From Edolisoma coerulescens (lineage: Eukaryota; Chordata; Aves; Passeriformes; Campephagidae), in assembly GCA_013397115.1 (NCBI GenBank), contig VWZW01004383.1, forward strand, positions 179,735 through 243,734: a stretch of 64,000 nucleotides of DNA. The letters are read 5' to 3'. Below the pieces are notes generated by a model. It saw nothing but the letters and a program-made list of their open reading frames with translations, ran no database searches and was not told the origin of the DNA. Within the stretch, counting starts at the first letter, position 1. Each line of letters starts with the position of its first letter. Positions 27,201-39,600 of the stretch are shown piece after piece. Made by a program: the position numbers and the translations under genes.

Positions 27201-28337
27201 GCTCCTTCCATTTCTTCTAGAATTATTTGTTGACTTCAGGAATAAAGCTTCTAGCTCTGAGAAAGGGCCATCCATAACTTGTGCTAGAAGTAAAGCTGAA
27301 TGTTACTGACATTGTTCCAAATTACTTAAGGAATGGCAAACTGGTAGCTATAGAATACCAGTAATTGAGATTCCCTTTTAAAGGTTTCTATTAATTTCAT
27401 TTCCATGAGGTCTTTAAATCACATCTGATTTCTTTCGGTGTGTTGGGTGTGTCATGAAGTCAGTGTTTGATTTCTAATAAGCTGGTAGACCTCTGTGGTA
27501 TTTATCTTCATGAAATTCAAAATGCTATCTCCAAGTAAGGTCATCTTTGATTCAGGATCCCAGATGACTGCAGAAAATACCATCCCTCAGTGACTGGTAT
27601 TGTTTCAACAGTGTGTTTTCTTCATGTGTGCAACTCTACTAGGCAGATGAGGACAGAAAAACTATCTAGAAAAATAGGGGAAATAGAGTGGTGCTACCAG
27701 TTTTGGAATGCTTGGAACGAAATAAGATGAGATTTTTCATATGATACAAAGACCTGGAGCAATGTGTTCACCAGCATATAGGCACCGTGTATATCTGCTG
27801 AACTGGATGCCCTTAGGATAGGTTATACAACCAAACAACAAATAAATATGTAATCAGTCTTGTTGTCTGACCTAAAAATGTGGGTTTTAATCCTGATGTA
27901 TGTTTTTGATGGTGCTTTACATCAGCTTTTAATGAGCAGTATTGTATGGTATTCGTACTCGCACTATATCTTTTTGTTGTTAAATATGTACATAATGGAA
28001 AACAAATGTGAAGCACATTAATATAATTAAGGAATGGAGGAAACCCATTGATCCTTGTTTGAAACTGATGATAAATTTAACTTTACATCATTCCTGGATT
28101 GCTTCAGATGATCAGATAGAAATAGAAGTCAGTTCAAAGATATTCTATCCCCAATGTCTTTGGGTTTTGCATTTCTGAAGAACATAGGTAGTACACTTTT
28201 GTTATTTTATTCACTGACTGGGAAGAAGTCAGTGGAGAGGAGTGTGGAAGCAGTGAGAGAGGGAGGAGACATGCCATACATTTCTTAGAATCTGAAAGTA
28301 CAGTGTTGAAACCACATTCATTCTTATTTACTCTTAG

Positions 28338-28440
28338 CTTTTCAGAAAAAGCGACGACCGAATGGTTGCAGCTCTTTGAAGGGAGTGGGGTTCCATACGG
28401 CCCAATCAACAACATGCAGCAAGTGTTCTCGGATCCTCAG
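28338..28440 (+). CDS. SUGCT: SUGCT internal exon C
   Basis: This exon is 103 nt: one base finishing the split Arg codon, then 34 codons ending in phase 0. It encodes FSEKATTEWLQLFEGSG followed by VPYGPINNMQQVFSDPQ. The GVPxGPxN segment is a signature region of class III CoA-transferases. The acceptor AG at 28336-28337 keeps the frame; the next AG, 8 nt downstream in cttttcag, would shift it, which is why I chose the first. The donor CAG|GTTGGT is non-consensus at +3 and +4. In vertebrate SUGCT the next exon begins with a VLHNG-like segment; I looked for it downstream and did not find it, so it should lie beyond 64000. Confidence 0.94.
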
Positions 28441-30267
28441 GTTGGTCCTCACCAAGTCCCTTCTGTACACTATTACACGTGTTTTATGAATGCTGAGTAA
28501 CAATCACCTTTCCTGCCACTCAGACCTGATTTTGGCTACTTTAAAATGGGATTTGAGATGTTTATGATGGATTGAGTTTAAGCCAATAGTATGTCATATT
28601 AAGAAATTAATACAGATCCTTAAATGAATTATATGCTTGGGAACTCAGATTTTGTCATAACAAATTAAACCATAGGTACTCCATGTCTCACATAGAGAGT
28701 CTATATTTCAAAACTGGCTGGTAAAACAGAGAAAGAAATATAGTATGTAATTGCATTTAATCACATAAATATGTAGAAAAGTACTTTTTTTGGTGCCCCA
28801 AAAGAACTAATTTTCTGTACGGAGTACGGATAACCAAAATCAATTCTGTTTAAAAAAATGGACCACATTTTGGCTGGAAAAAGAAAAATGAAGCACAAAA
28901 TTCATATAAAGAAAGAATCTTAACCTTTTCCTGGCCTGGTGGTTTCAGTGGCTGAAAACATTTCATCTATGTGTCTATTTTAAATGTTAAATATTACACT
29001 GAATTACACCTATGCTTAATTATAAACAATGTTTTTATTTTTTAGTATCTGTAGAGTTGCATAATCCCTGATGCCTCCCCTGCTTTTCACCCTCTGGCTT
29101 AGGATGGGTTAAAGGGCCCAAGATAAACTGAATTATACTGTCTTGAGTACTGTAACTGAGTATTTTATGGCTATTCTAATGTGTGATGAATATCCTCTAA
29201 GTTAATTTTTACTAAAGAGAATCACAAGAAAAAATGATTGATCATTGACTATTTTTGGTTTTTTCTTCCAATTTTGTACATGTCCATATCTGCTGTCAGA
29301 AGTGTTTGTCACAGCTGTGATTGTAGTGTTGGGAAAATAAGGGCAGGCAAAGCAATCTCTGTCATGTTTATAATAAATATGTTTGCTATAAATATTATTA
29401 TATTTCAGAGGCATAAAATAATATTTGTTAGGTGACTGCAGGGAAAGAGTCTTTTTTATTAAATAAATACACTCTTTCTCCTTAAAATGATGTAGCATCC
29501 TGCTGTAAAGTATGCGCAGGCCAAATTTTTCACTTCATAACTTTCACAGGGATTAAGGTTGGGCTTTGAAGAACATACAGCAAGAGTATTTTACTCAGAC
29601 TTGGCTCTACTTGGAGCAACATTGGAAAAATATTCTGTGCTTTTTTTTGATGCTGTGAATTTTAAGAAGTTGAGTCTGCTCTGAAAGAGACTGTTTTTAA
29701 AACATTATACGTCATGGGCTATTACCTCCCAAATTGAATAGAGGTTATCTTGGCTACCTTGCTGTTGTTAGAATTCACCTAAATAATATTTTCACATATA
29801 TATTATTATCATTACATATATGATATTTATGTATGTGTGTCAGGTTATTACTTGACATAGGTATCATGGTGCTTTGCAGTTAGATATGGCATGTTTTTCA
29901 AAATATTTTCCTGTGAAGGGGCATACTAATCTCTTCCTCATGAAACTGCTTGAAAAGCTTTATCTTTTCTACACTCTTCTCTGAAATACATGGCACCTGG
30001 ACGTTGCTATTGGAAATTGAATGCCAATATTTGTGCATAGCTGCATGTTATACATTTATTTCATTTCTGAAAGAAGCATTTTCTCACAGATATTTTCAGT
30101 TCAAAGAGAGCAGGGAAAAAAAAGGACTGAGGCTGTCTGATTGAGGAAGAAGTTTATCACCTGAGAAATGGTAATCCAGGTATCCTCTGCACTATGAAAT
30201 CCCAGTTATAATAGGGGAAAACCAGTACCCACTGACAAGAATGTACTCTAATCACAGCAAGATTTTT

Positions 30268-31391
30268 CATAGAATCATAGAATATTTTGAGTTGGAAAGG
30301 ACCTTTGCAAGGTCATCTACTCCAACAACCCTGCAATATGCAGGGGTATTTTCAACAAGATTAGGTTGCTCAGAAGCCACATCCAGCCTGATCCTGAATA
30401 TTTTCAGGGATGGGGCATCTACCACCTATCTGGGCAACCTGTTCCAGTGTTTTCCGACCTTCATTATGAAAAACTTTACTACAGCTAATCTATATTGACC
30501 TTTTTTCAGTTTAGAATCATTAACCCTTGTCCTATCACAACAGGTCCCACTAAAAATTCTTATAGTCCCCTTTTAAGTACTGAAAGGCCCCAACAGGGAA
30601 TCCCCAGAGCCTTCTTTTTTCCAGGATGAACATTCCTAATTCTCTCAGCCTTTCCGTGTTGGAGAGTTGCTCCATCCAGCCCTCTGATCATCTTCACAGC
30701 ACTCCTCTGGACTCCTCCAACTCACTCCTTCCTATACTGTGGACCCCAGAGCTGGACACAATACTCCAGGTGGGGTCGTATGACAGCAGAGTAGAAGGGG
30801 AGGATCTCTCTCTTGATGGGCTTGTCACACTTCCTTTGATGCAGCCTAGGACACATTTCACTTTCTGGAATGCAAGCAAACAGTTCTGGCTCATGTCCAG
30901 CCTCTCATCCACCAACTCCCTGTGTTTGTTCTTGGCAGGGCTGCTCTCAATCTTCTCATGCCCCAGCCCATATTGATCCTGAGGGTTGCCTTGATGCAGG
31001 TGTAGAACTTTGGATTTGGCTTTGTTGAACCTTGTGATGGGCTCACTTCTTGAGCTTGACCAAATCCCTCTGGATGGCATCCTGTCCTCCAGGTGTGTCA
31101 ACTGCACCACTCAGAATGGTATCATCTGCAAACTTGCTGAGGCTGCACTTGATCCCTTTGTCTGTCATTCATGAAAACATTAAATAGCACTGGTCCCATT
31201 AAGTGCCCCTGAGCGACACCACTTGTTACCAATAGCATGTCTCACTGAGACACTGACCCATACCCTCTGGATGTGACTATCCAACCAATTCTTCATCCCC
31301 CTATTCATCAGTCCACCCATTTTATTATGTGTAAACCTGAAACCAGTCATCAAGTATGAAAACTTTGTAATAGCTCTTCCCAGTGCTCCCA
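30268..31391 (-). mobile_element. CR1 LINE, about 1.1 kb 3' portion
   Basis: The low-coordinate end starts catagaatcatagaat, then gttggaaaggacctt, which is the inverted CR1 3' tail. Beyond it, 30694-31110 on the - strand is open for 138 codons and reads as the C-terminal part of CR1 ORF2 (for example KSKVLHLHQGNPQDQYGLG and CVLGCIKGSV). Sequence up to about 31391 continues towards the reverse transcriptase. The copy is 5'-truncated there and inactive. It lies about 1.8 kb downstream of SUGCT exon C. Confidence 0.93.
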
Positions 31392-33705
31392 TTATACTGT
31401 GGTTTTTTTTTTTCTCATACTCAGTTTAGATCAGAAAATACAATTCTAAGAAAGATGTCACTCAACTTGCATTTGATAACCATGCATACTCACACTGTAT
31501 AACAACCTGTTAAACTCTTTAATTTTACATAACACTGTTTGATCATAACACAGTAATCTGTTTCTCATGGCCATTTGCTTTCAACCATTGCAAAGAATCC
31601 AGAAAAACATCAAACCCAGTGATACTTTGATTTAGCCCAACTCTTACCTAATTCTAATAGATAATACAGAGGCTTTGCTAACATCTTCCATTTTGTGTGT
31701 TACCATCAGGATTGGATCTAAACATTTTATTTACTTCATTTATTGTCATTATCTTCCTCTTTGATCTTTGGATTTTAACATCCATAACGCAAACATCTTT
31801 CATTCTAAGTGTAGTCTTGCACCATTAGTGACCAAGATGCACTGCATGGATGTCAGCTCAGCTGTCAGTAATGCTGCACAGGGTGCTCTAGGCTGGTGCC
31901 AGATGAAGACACAAATCCTGGNGAATAATGGAAGAGATGGCTAGAAGCAGGTGTGAGGAAGTAGGGGGGAAGACAACTATCGGAGATGATTGAAATGGTC
32001 TAGTGGAACTCAATTGGCTACAGGTGGGTTGTGTTTTCAAATTTTATTTTAACTAGAAGGACTACAGAGCACTGAAGGTTGAGAGTGGCTTATATAACTC
32101 CTTCTATAAACTGAGATAAAACAACATATTTTTTGATCCCAGGATGTTTTGTTAATATCATTAACAGCTTCAATTGTACTCTGTGAGCTGCCAAAACCCA
32201 GGAAATTTCTTACTAAGTTGGAGTGCTAGGTGATACTGTTTTTCCATGAGTGGAGTGAAATGTCCACTTTTCCCACTGATTATAATCTTTTATTCATTTG
32301 TGAAGTTAAAATGAATACCACAGGCATTTGTACTGCTAAGTCAATCAGTCTGTGGATAGATGTATGTGTGTACTTGGGGATATATGGATAAAACGGCTGA
32401 GAGAAAAAGGAGATAGGAGATTGACTAGTTAAGATTGCAAATTTCTCAAAAATGTGAGGGAGAAAGGAATGTTTGTGGAAGTTCTTACAAATGCTTAATA
32501 GTACAGTATAGACTATTTCAATGAAAATTCATATAGTGAAACTTTTAAAAACTATTTTTAAAAAATGTGCTCTTTTAACCAGGCCAAGATAGTACAAACA
32601 TTAAAAGAATTCTTAAAACATTTAAAAATCTTATGAGTGACCTCAGTATGGTCCCATTTAACATACCCTGGGGAATACGTGTATGAAATACAATGTGGTT
32701 TGAAGCTTTCCAAACAAAACAAACTTAAAAGAGAATACCATTTTTAATAGAAACTATTCAAATTCTCCCAAAAGATAAAACAAAACAAAAACAGGTACAC
32801 ACTGTACTGCAACTAAGTATGCAAGAAGAAAGATCTTTGCTGGTTAAGTGAGGTGACTGAAGGTTGTTGTTTTTGGTTTTTTTTAGAACATTGCCCTCCC
32901 CTTTTTTTTCCACTGTAATTTCTTTCAACATTCTTTTATACAGTGTTCTTACTTTAATTAAATGGCTGCCATATACAGGAAGCAACAAAACGACCCAGAA
33001 AAAATGGGCAGTTTAATAAATTGTAATCTGGTGTTTTACTATATTAAATCCATTCATGTTGATGAGTTTTACTATATGAATGTTGTCAGCTGAAAATAAA
33101 ATGAAAACCATGCAGTGGCACTTCCCCCATGCCCCCCCAACAGTTACAGTCATACCACACAAGTTGAGTACATCAGGTGTAAGACATCATCCTGATGCAT
33201 CACTTCTGAGAAATATGGGGAGGGAAATATCGGAGCTGAAATATCACAGCTGGCCCTGATTTCAGCTCCTGCCAAACACCTGCAGACTCTAAAAGGATAC
33301 CATAACAAAACTCCACCCTGTGGCAAGAGGCCATCCCTTAACAACCCTTCCCTGACTTTGCATCACTATAAAAATTAATTTAACATTTTTTACAGAAACC
33401 TTAGTCTTCCTGTCCCAGAAGACCATTACAGTTCCTTTAGCCATTTCTCTGAATATGCCTCAGAAAAAAAAGTCACACTAAATTGAGTATTGAAATACCT
33501 GATAGCTGGCAATTACGTGATGTTTTAAGTTTATTATTTGTGGAAACTTATGAAGGTGGTAGTTTGGTTTTTTTCATTAACCTTCACGTTGTCTCTTATT
33601 TTGGAAGTAATTTCATATGCATCCTGGCAAAAATTTCCTAGCATCTGGTAAAAGCTTCTACATTCAGTATTGTGAACATATAAACCAGCAAAAGTTATAA
33701 AATGT

Positions 33706-33848
33706 GTAGGGTGTTTTTGTTTTGGTGGTGGTTTTTTGTTGTGTTTTGGGTTTTGTTTGTTTTTTTTTTTTAATTTTGTGGGTTTTGGTTTGATTATGGT
33801 TGGGGGTTATTTTTTGTTTGCTTTTGGGTTTGGTTTTTTTTTTTTTGA
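33706..33848 (+). repeat. T/G-rich low-complexity tract
   Basis: About 140 bp made almost only of T and G, in runs such as ttttggtggtgg and gttttgggttttg with long T homopolymers. It yields a meaningless Lys/Thr-rich opening on the - strand. Similar shorter tracts occur at about 51522-51576 and 53078-53122, always T/G on the + strand. Confidence 0.85.
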
Positions 33849-34853
33849 ATATGACCATATTTTAATTGTTATTCTTTGTTGAAATAGACTTTTGTGGCAT
33901 ACTGAGGGCTGTCCCAAGACAAATGAAATTATATTCATGTCCATAATACTATAGGGAAGTTTTTTACATGTAGAGGTTTCTGCAACTGAAAAGCAGCTGA
34001 TTGAAGGCCTGAGGTAATAAGGTACGTCTGGAAGTAATTCCTAACAGATGAGAGAGAGGAATTAAGTTTTGCATGTGTCTATTAAATAAGTACTGAAACT
34101 GGTTGGAAATCTTACGATGGAATGTTTTTACATTTAAAAATGCCAGTTCATTGAAAGTGAAACATCCGGATGAACATGTCTAAAATTAAACTTTACTTTG
34201 AATCAGAAATTCAGCTGTATTTGTGCCTCTCTTGCTAAGTTGAAAATGTGCACTGCCTGGCTTTGGTGTCTCAAGACAAAGTTTTACTTCAATTTTTAAA
34301 TTCTGTGCAATGAAAAAACACCACACCACCAGCCATACCCAACCCTTTAATTTTGTCAAGAGTAGCTCTTTTGTACTAAATTACAAATGTTTTCATGCTT
34401 TTGGCCTGTGGGAATTTTATAAAAGTAGATTCTGTTCTAAAGGGGAATGGATTATGAAATGGAATGTATTTTGAAGAAGTAAAATGGAAAATCCAATTCC
34501 AATACTCTTTGTAGTATGTGATTTTCACATATACACAATTATGCAGTATTTATGTAGTATGAGAGAGTTCTATATTCTGATGTTATAGGAAAGTCTCAAA
34601 ATGAAACAACACTTGTATTTTGATATGAGGAATATTGTAATAGGAAATGTGTTTTAAATTTTGGCTGTAGTGAAATCTGGTCCATGACTATGCCATGTTT
34701 GTGCATGGCCTGCCTCTGTTACAATGACTTGTGGAGAGTTTATAGTGGAGAAGTCTTGAAAAAAACCTATATGTTTATGTTAATGACAGGATTTTCTGTA
34801 CACACATTTAATATACAACTACTGTCTAGATAAGAAAAATAATAGTGAAGGGG

Positions 34854-35176
34854 TGTGGCAACTGATTATGTGGACTCAGGTTGGTGAAGATACTGAGACA
34901 TTTACTGCAAAAAGCAAGCTGTTTTTATACACTTCTTCAAGACACAGCATTTCTTTCCTTATACAGTATTTCTTCACTAGGTGAGCTATCGCACATTGCC
35001 ACGTCAGCAACACACTTTAATGTCCTTATATAGGGGTGATCACGTGTTGTCCACTCCGGCAGGTTCCGGCAGGCTCCTCTCCATAGGGCGTCTGCCGTGT
35101 GACATTTCTTCCTCCCAAGGTCAGGCGGAGACAAGCTTCTCTGTGCTGCCATGGCGTCCTGCAGGCATGTCCCACA
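34854..35176 (-). mobile_element. probable LTR of an endogenous retrovirus
   Basis: Read on the - strand, this CpG-rich segment starts TGTGGGACATG and ends GTTGCCACA, so it has TG...CA ends with short inverted termini. It holds a TATA-like TATATAAGG (around 35025-35035), a second gtataaaaac further on and a gcagtaaatg poly-A-signal-like motif near the 3' end. CpG density (34985-35160) is far above the neighbouring intron, suggesting a fairly recent insertion. The - strand sequence just upstream includes a purine-rich gagggagataag, possibly a polypurine tract. I could not find a clean target duplication. An alternative right end at 35591, giving an exact TGTGGCA/TGCCACA pair, is possible. Confidence 0.5.
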
Positions 35177-35680
35177 GCCTGTAGCTCAATACTATCTTAT
35201 CTCCCTCTACAAAGGGGTAGCTCAACAATTTCTATTGTGAGGTTTTGGTTTTGCTTGCCTTTAGCTTTACAGAATTTCCAGTGCTGGTTGTCTGCTTAAA
35301 TCTCAAGTACATTTCTGGTAAAATGTCCCACTCATAGGGGATAACAAGTTTCCAGAAATATGGGGTTTTTTACTATATCAACATATTCTGAGAGCTAGTT
35401 TTTGCCTGGGAGCTATTCTATTCCATTTTAGAGAATTAGTTCTTTCTCCAAGAGACTTGAGCAGAAAGTTGATGGCAGTGTCAAAGATGTGCCCTTTAGT
35501 GTTCCATGTTTTTAAGGTTAGTGGAAAGAAGCTGGCTATTAGTATAGAGGGCTGGAGTCCCACACAGTGCTTACTTTCACCTGCTGCCACATGTTCCGCA
35601 GGTCCTTTATTAATTTCTTGAGCCCAAAGGTGCCGGTTTTGCTTGAGACCTACATAAGAAATTGTCTAACTACACTAGAT
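35177..35680 (-). mobile_element. possible internal retroviral flank next to the LTR
   Basis: On the - strand a reading frame stays open from about 35670 to 35378 (at least 90 codons), placed just upstream of the putative 3' LTR, where the end of env would be expected. No env, gag or pol motif can be identified, so the assignment rests on position alone. It is truncated at about 35680 and followed by ordinary AT-rich sequence. It is a degenerate remnant without a complete gene. Confidence 0.3.
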
Positions 35681-36590
35681 CAAATGTTTAGGGTTTTTCC
35701 ATGCTTGAATTTTGATTTCTAGAAAAGCTACAATAAATAACACCAACATGAGAACTCACCACCAACTTTACTGTAGAACATTCATACACATTGTGATATT
35801 TTCAAAACAGGTAATGTCTTTCTGCTGTGCCATCTTCCTGAAGCATGCAGTTTAGACTTGATTGATCATTAGGAGGGCATTTAGTCTGCCCTCTGAACCA
35901 GGTTGCTGTCTGTCAAATTCTTAATTTATTTGATTCAGAGTATAAAAAGAAGTGAAAGAGGTAAGGCCACATGTCAAAAATCCATGCTTGGGTATGAAGC
36001 AAAGAGCCTATTTTTGAAACCTCACTGTCTTTGTTAGGCCTCAGTGTTAGGAGTCTATAATACATGTCCCTTTGTGCCTCAAACTCCTGGATTAGTTTCT
36101 GTATTTGCAGGAGTTACAAATTGGTTCCCTAATCTTGCAGCTCATCAAAGTGGCATCAGCTGGTTTCAAAGAATTTGTATTTGGTGTCTCACACTATCAG
36201 AGTATGCTCAGGATAAGGCCATCAAACTTTGATATACTGAGCTAGATGATGTGTAAGTTCTGAGAAGTCCCCTAGAGAGTGTAAGCCCAGCCTTCATTTC
36301 TGTTTGTACAAACTGTGTAACTGTGGGGTTAAAAGAGAGTTTTAAATTAACCCAGTTTTTGCATTTACGTAAAGTTTGATGAGTGTTAAGACTGTTACAT
36401 GTATGGGAAAGAAAGGAATACAAGTATATGTCTATCTCACCAAGTCTCTCAGCCTGAAGGGAGTTTATATGCTGAAGTAATTGATTCTTTAGAAGTTGAT
36501 TTTACTTTTTTTTTTTAATCTGAGCATTCACTGAATCATCATCACAAAGTAATAGTGAGTTTAAATAGGTGTTCTTTGCTTTCCCCACAG

Positions 36591-36659
36591 TATGGAAATT
36601 ATGAGACTATCTATGACTTTCAGTTGCCTGATTCAAATCAAATAAGTAGATCAAATCAA
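36591..36659 (+). other. candidate cryptic in-frame exon in the SUGCT intron
   Basis: This 69-nt stretch has a good acceptor (ctttgctttccccacag) and a strong donor (AA|GTAAGA). It is open in the frame exon C would hand over (phase 0 in, phase 0 out), giving 23 codons that begin YGNYETIYDF and end SRSNQ. No such segment exists in the SUGCT protein as I remember it from other vertebrates, so this is either a lineage-specific cassette, a silent cryptic exon or coincidence. The 3' end is built from an imperfect 18-bp tandem repeat (36633-36650 and 36651-36668), and an A-to-G difference between the two copies makes the GT of the donor. Coding use is unproven. Confidence 0.2.
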
Positions 36660-39600
36660 GTAAGAAAACACCATTGTTCGTTTTAAAAAAAAATTCTAAG
36701 TAGATGTGACTTCATTTAATGAGCAAATTTTTAGTAGAATCAATTATAAATACTGGGATTTAAGACTAAATTTTAGACATGCTTCAGTCTAACTTCCTTG
36801 AACAAAGGGTTGCTTTTAATGTTTCTTATGATATTTTTATTTTTTCAAAATAAATGCCACCAAGTTTTCTTGGAGTTCATTTGAACATAGCCTAGAGATT
36901 TTTTTTTTGTCTCTCTGAGACCATAAGGGCTAGATTTTATCCTTGCTCTTTATTACTTATGTTGTTTAAAAACTAATCTATTTATAAGTACAGTGGTGAA
37001 GTTTGTAGTGTGAGTTAAGTTTTGTAGGCATGAAAATACTAATGATATTCTGGAGAATACATATTCCAGAATCTCTCAAATGGGAATAGCTACAGATGAT
37101 GATATATGTGTTCCAGCAAGGAGGAAAATAAATTGGAAAATCCAATGACAACAACAAAAACTGTGCTGAAACTGCAGAAAGTGTGCAAATCAGGCTTTAC
37201 TTATCATTTGGTCTTCAGTTACTTTACCTGAGTGCTCAACTGGATTTAAAAATCTTAGCTCAAGCTATGACCCGGGCCTGTCATCCTGAAATTACAAGAT
37301 TTCCTGCACTCATTAGCCTAAGTTCATCTTGGAGTCCCACTCATTGCTGAAAAAAAAGGTGATATTTTCAGATGAGATGCCGATATGTTTATTTTACATT
37401 GTAGTTATGCAATAACATTTAAAGAAAATGTACTGTTTTAGTTTTATGCCTCTTACTAACAAGGAGAAATATCTGAGCCATGAGAAGACAAGTATGTAGG
37501 CTGAGTAGGAGTGAGTATTTGAAGATACAGATTTCCAACCACCACAAAAAGGCATTAATTAGTCAGGTAACCTTTCTCTGTCATTGCCATTTTCTCTCTC
37601 ATCTCTGAGTGGTTTCATGTAGGTTTCTATTATGATTCAAATAGACAGTTTATGGGGAAGCAGGAAGTGTTTCCTCACTGTGCATGGCCAGTGAGGCCAG
37701 GAACATAACCATTGTTCTAAAGAATTCATATGAAGTTTAAAACTGCCTCTATAGCATTCAGATGTCAACACTCAGAGCAGCCAACCACATGCTGAAATTT
37801 TCTTCACATAATTTCAATTGGCTAGTTAGCAGCCGTAGCATTTAATTATAACAATTTAAATAAAAAATGGTGTAATTTTGCTGTATATGTTTTAAGGGTA
37901 AAACTTCTGTTGAATTACATTTAAATATTGATTAATGTTGTCGATGTAGGATGTTCTTCAAAACTTTTTTTAAGCCCTGAAAAACAGTCCAGGTTTATCG
38001 TTAATTGAAAAACCCCAAACAACAAAAAGACAGATTTTGATCAGATTTACAGACAGAACTTTGGGATGATCCAGCTGAATTTTAATTGTTTAGGATGACA
38101 CCTGAAACTCCTCATAGCTCACAGAATAAGAAAATTAAAATGAAATTACATGAAAGGTCACTGCAATGAGAAGGTAGTGTATTAAAGGTGATTAATGGTA
38201 GTATTAAATATGAGATCCTGATTCACATGTGAGAGAAGAGACAGAAATCAGGAATTTTAAGCCAAGTTTACAAATGGTAAGAGAAAGACAAAATAATTAA
38301 TTGAGATGCCAAGCAGACGGTATTTACACTATGGATCCCAGTTTAATTTCTAAGAAAAAACCAGTAAGTTTAAAAAATCCTCTTTAAAAACAAACAAAAA
38401 CTGCTAAGTTCCTCTCTCGTGTTTTTCTACCAATGTTGCAAACATCATATGCATCTGTGATGAACTGTATGGATTGGTGATCAGAGAGTTTCGAGTCAGG
38501 CTCACAACCTGTGAGGGCCATTTTGAGGGGTTGCTATGTGTTTCCATGAGCTGGGTTTTGGGGAGAAGCTTCTCCTAAATGTAGTCTGATGGTCTCTTGG
38601 CATAGAACAGGCGACTGTAATGCATTTTCCTGCAGTCCTCAAGTCACACCCAAAGTGGACATTTTCTATCTGCAGATCTTGTTCTTCCAGATACTGTATT
38701 TGCACAGGTTCACAAATGAGAAAGAGAAGTTAGGATTTCTCTACTCCTTCCTGTAATGCTCAAGACACCTGTTTCTCTAAAACAGTTGGTGTCTATGCCA
38801 GTCATCAATATACAGGCTTTGAGTTTGAGAAACTCTTTAAATCAGTTATGTAATAACTGATTTTGTAAAAATCGCCCTCTTTTTCCTGATTCCCCTAAAA
38901 AACTGTGAAGTGAGAAGAATATTTACTGACAATTTGAGTGTGCAAACATTACCTCCCTCTCTTCGCCCCAAATCCTGTGTTGTGATTGTGCCTTAAATTT
39001 AAAAGACTTAGGAATCCCTCTTTTCCATGACTTTACTGAACTGGTTTTGGATATGTGATTTCTTTCATGTTGAAAACTGCAGTAGCAAATTGCACTGCCC
39101 ATTTTTGATTCTTCTGTATACCCTGATACCAAGACATATTAACAGAATACAGATGCTTTCCTACTACTTTCATGGCATTGCTTTTCATCTTTAGGTATTT
39201 TTATAACTATTGACTCTTTGTTTTTAACACTTCCCTTGTGAACTTAATACTAAATCTGAAACTTGTGTTTAACTGTCTGTATAATATGTATTTTCTGGAT
39301 GTAGCATTTATACCCAACTTACCCTATTGCATGCTATATTCTAGATGGAACTTAAGTTCTGTTGATATAGTATTCTGTATTGCTTACCCTCTACCATAAG
39401 CTGTTATATTTGAAAAGAGTTATACTTTGCATGGCAAACCCTATTGATTGTAAGAACCTGTTGGATTTTTCAGTGTTACACAATCTTATTTTTAGGGTTT
39501 AAGAATATGCACTTAATAGGAGGGCATACTTGAGGACTTCCAAGTCATATGTTTTGAAACACAATATATATCCTTGATATAGAATGATATTTCTTTAATT

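Larger units (their letters stand above)
17083..28337 (+). other. SUGCT: SUGCT intron B-C
   Basis: This intron is 11255 bp. Distinct contents are a C-rich run near 18020-18040, the second copy of the 28-bp duplicated segment at 19284-19311, a pyrimidine-rich block at about 20770-20900 followed by an A13 tract, the perfect 46-bp palindrome at 21190-21235, and a short TG/TA microsatellite near 24878-24900. The rest is AT-rich sequence with no element I can name. Confidence 0.85.

Noticed and set aside
28441..28500. Continuation of the exon C reading frame past 28440 to a stop at 28500
   Set aside because: The family sequence changes at the CAG|GT boundary and the following residues do not resemble SUGCT; it is intron read-through.
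30626..30976. 116-codon + strand frame
   Set aside because: It is the antisense shadow of the CR1 ORF2 remnant on the - strand.
33664..33858. Lys/Thr-rich small - strand ORF
   Set aside because: It is the translation of a T/G low-complexity tract.
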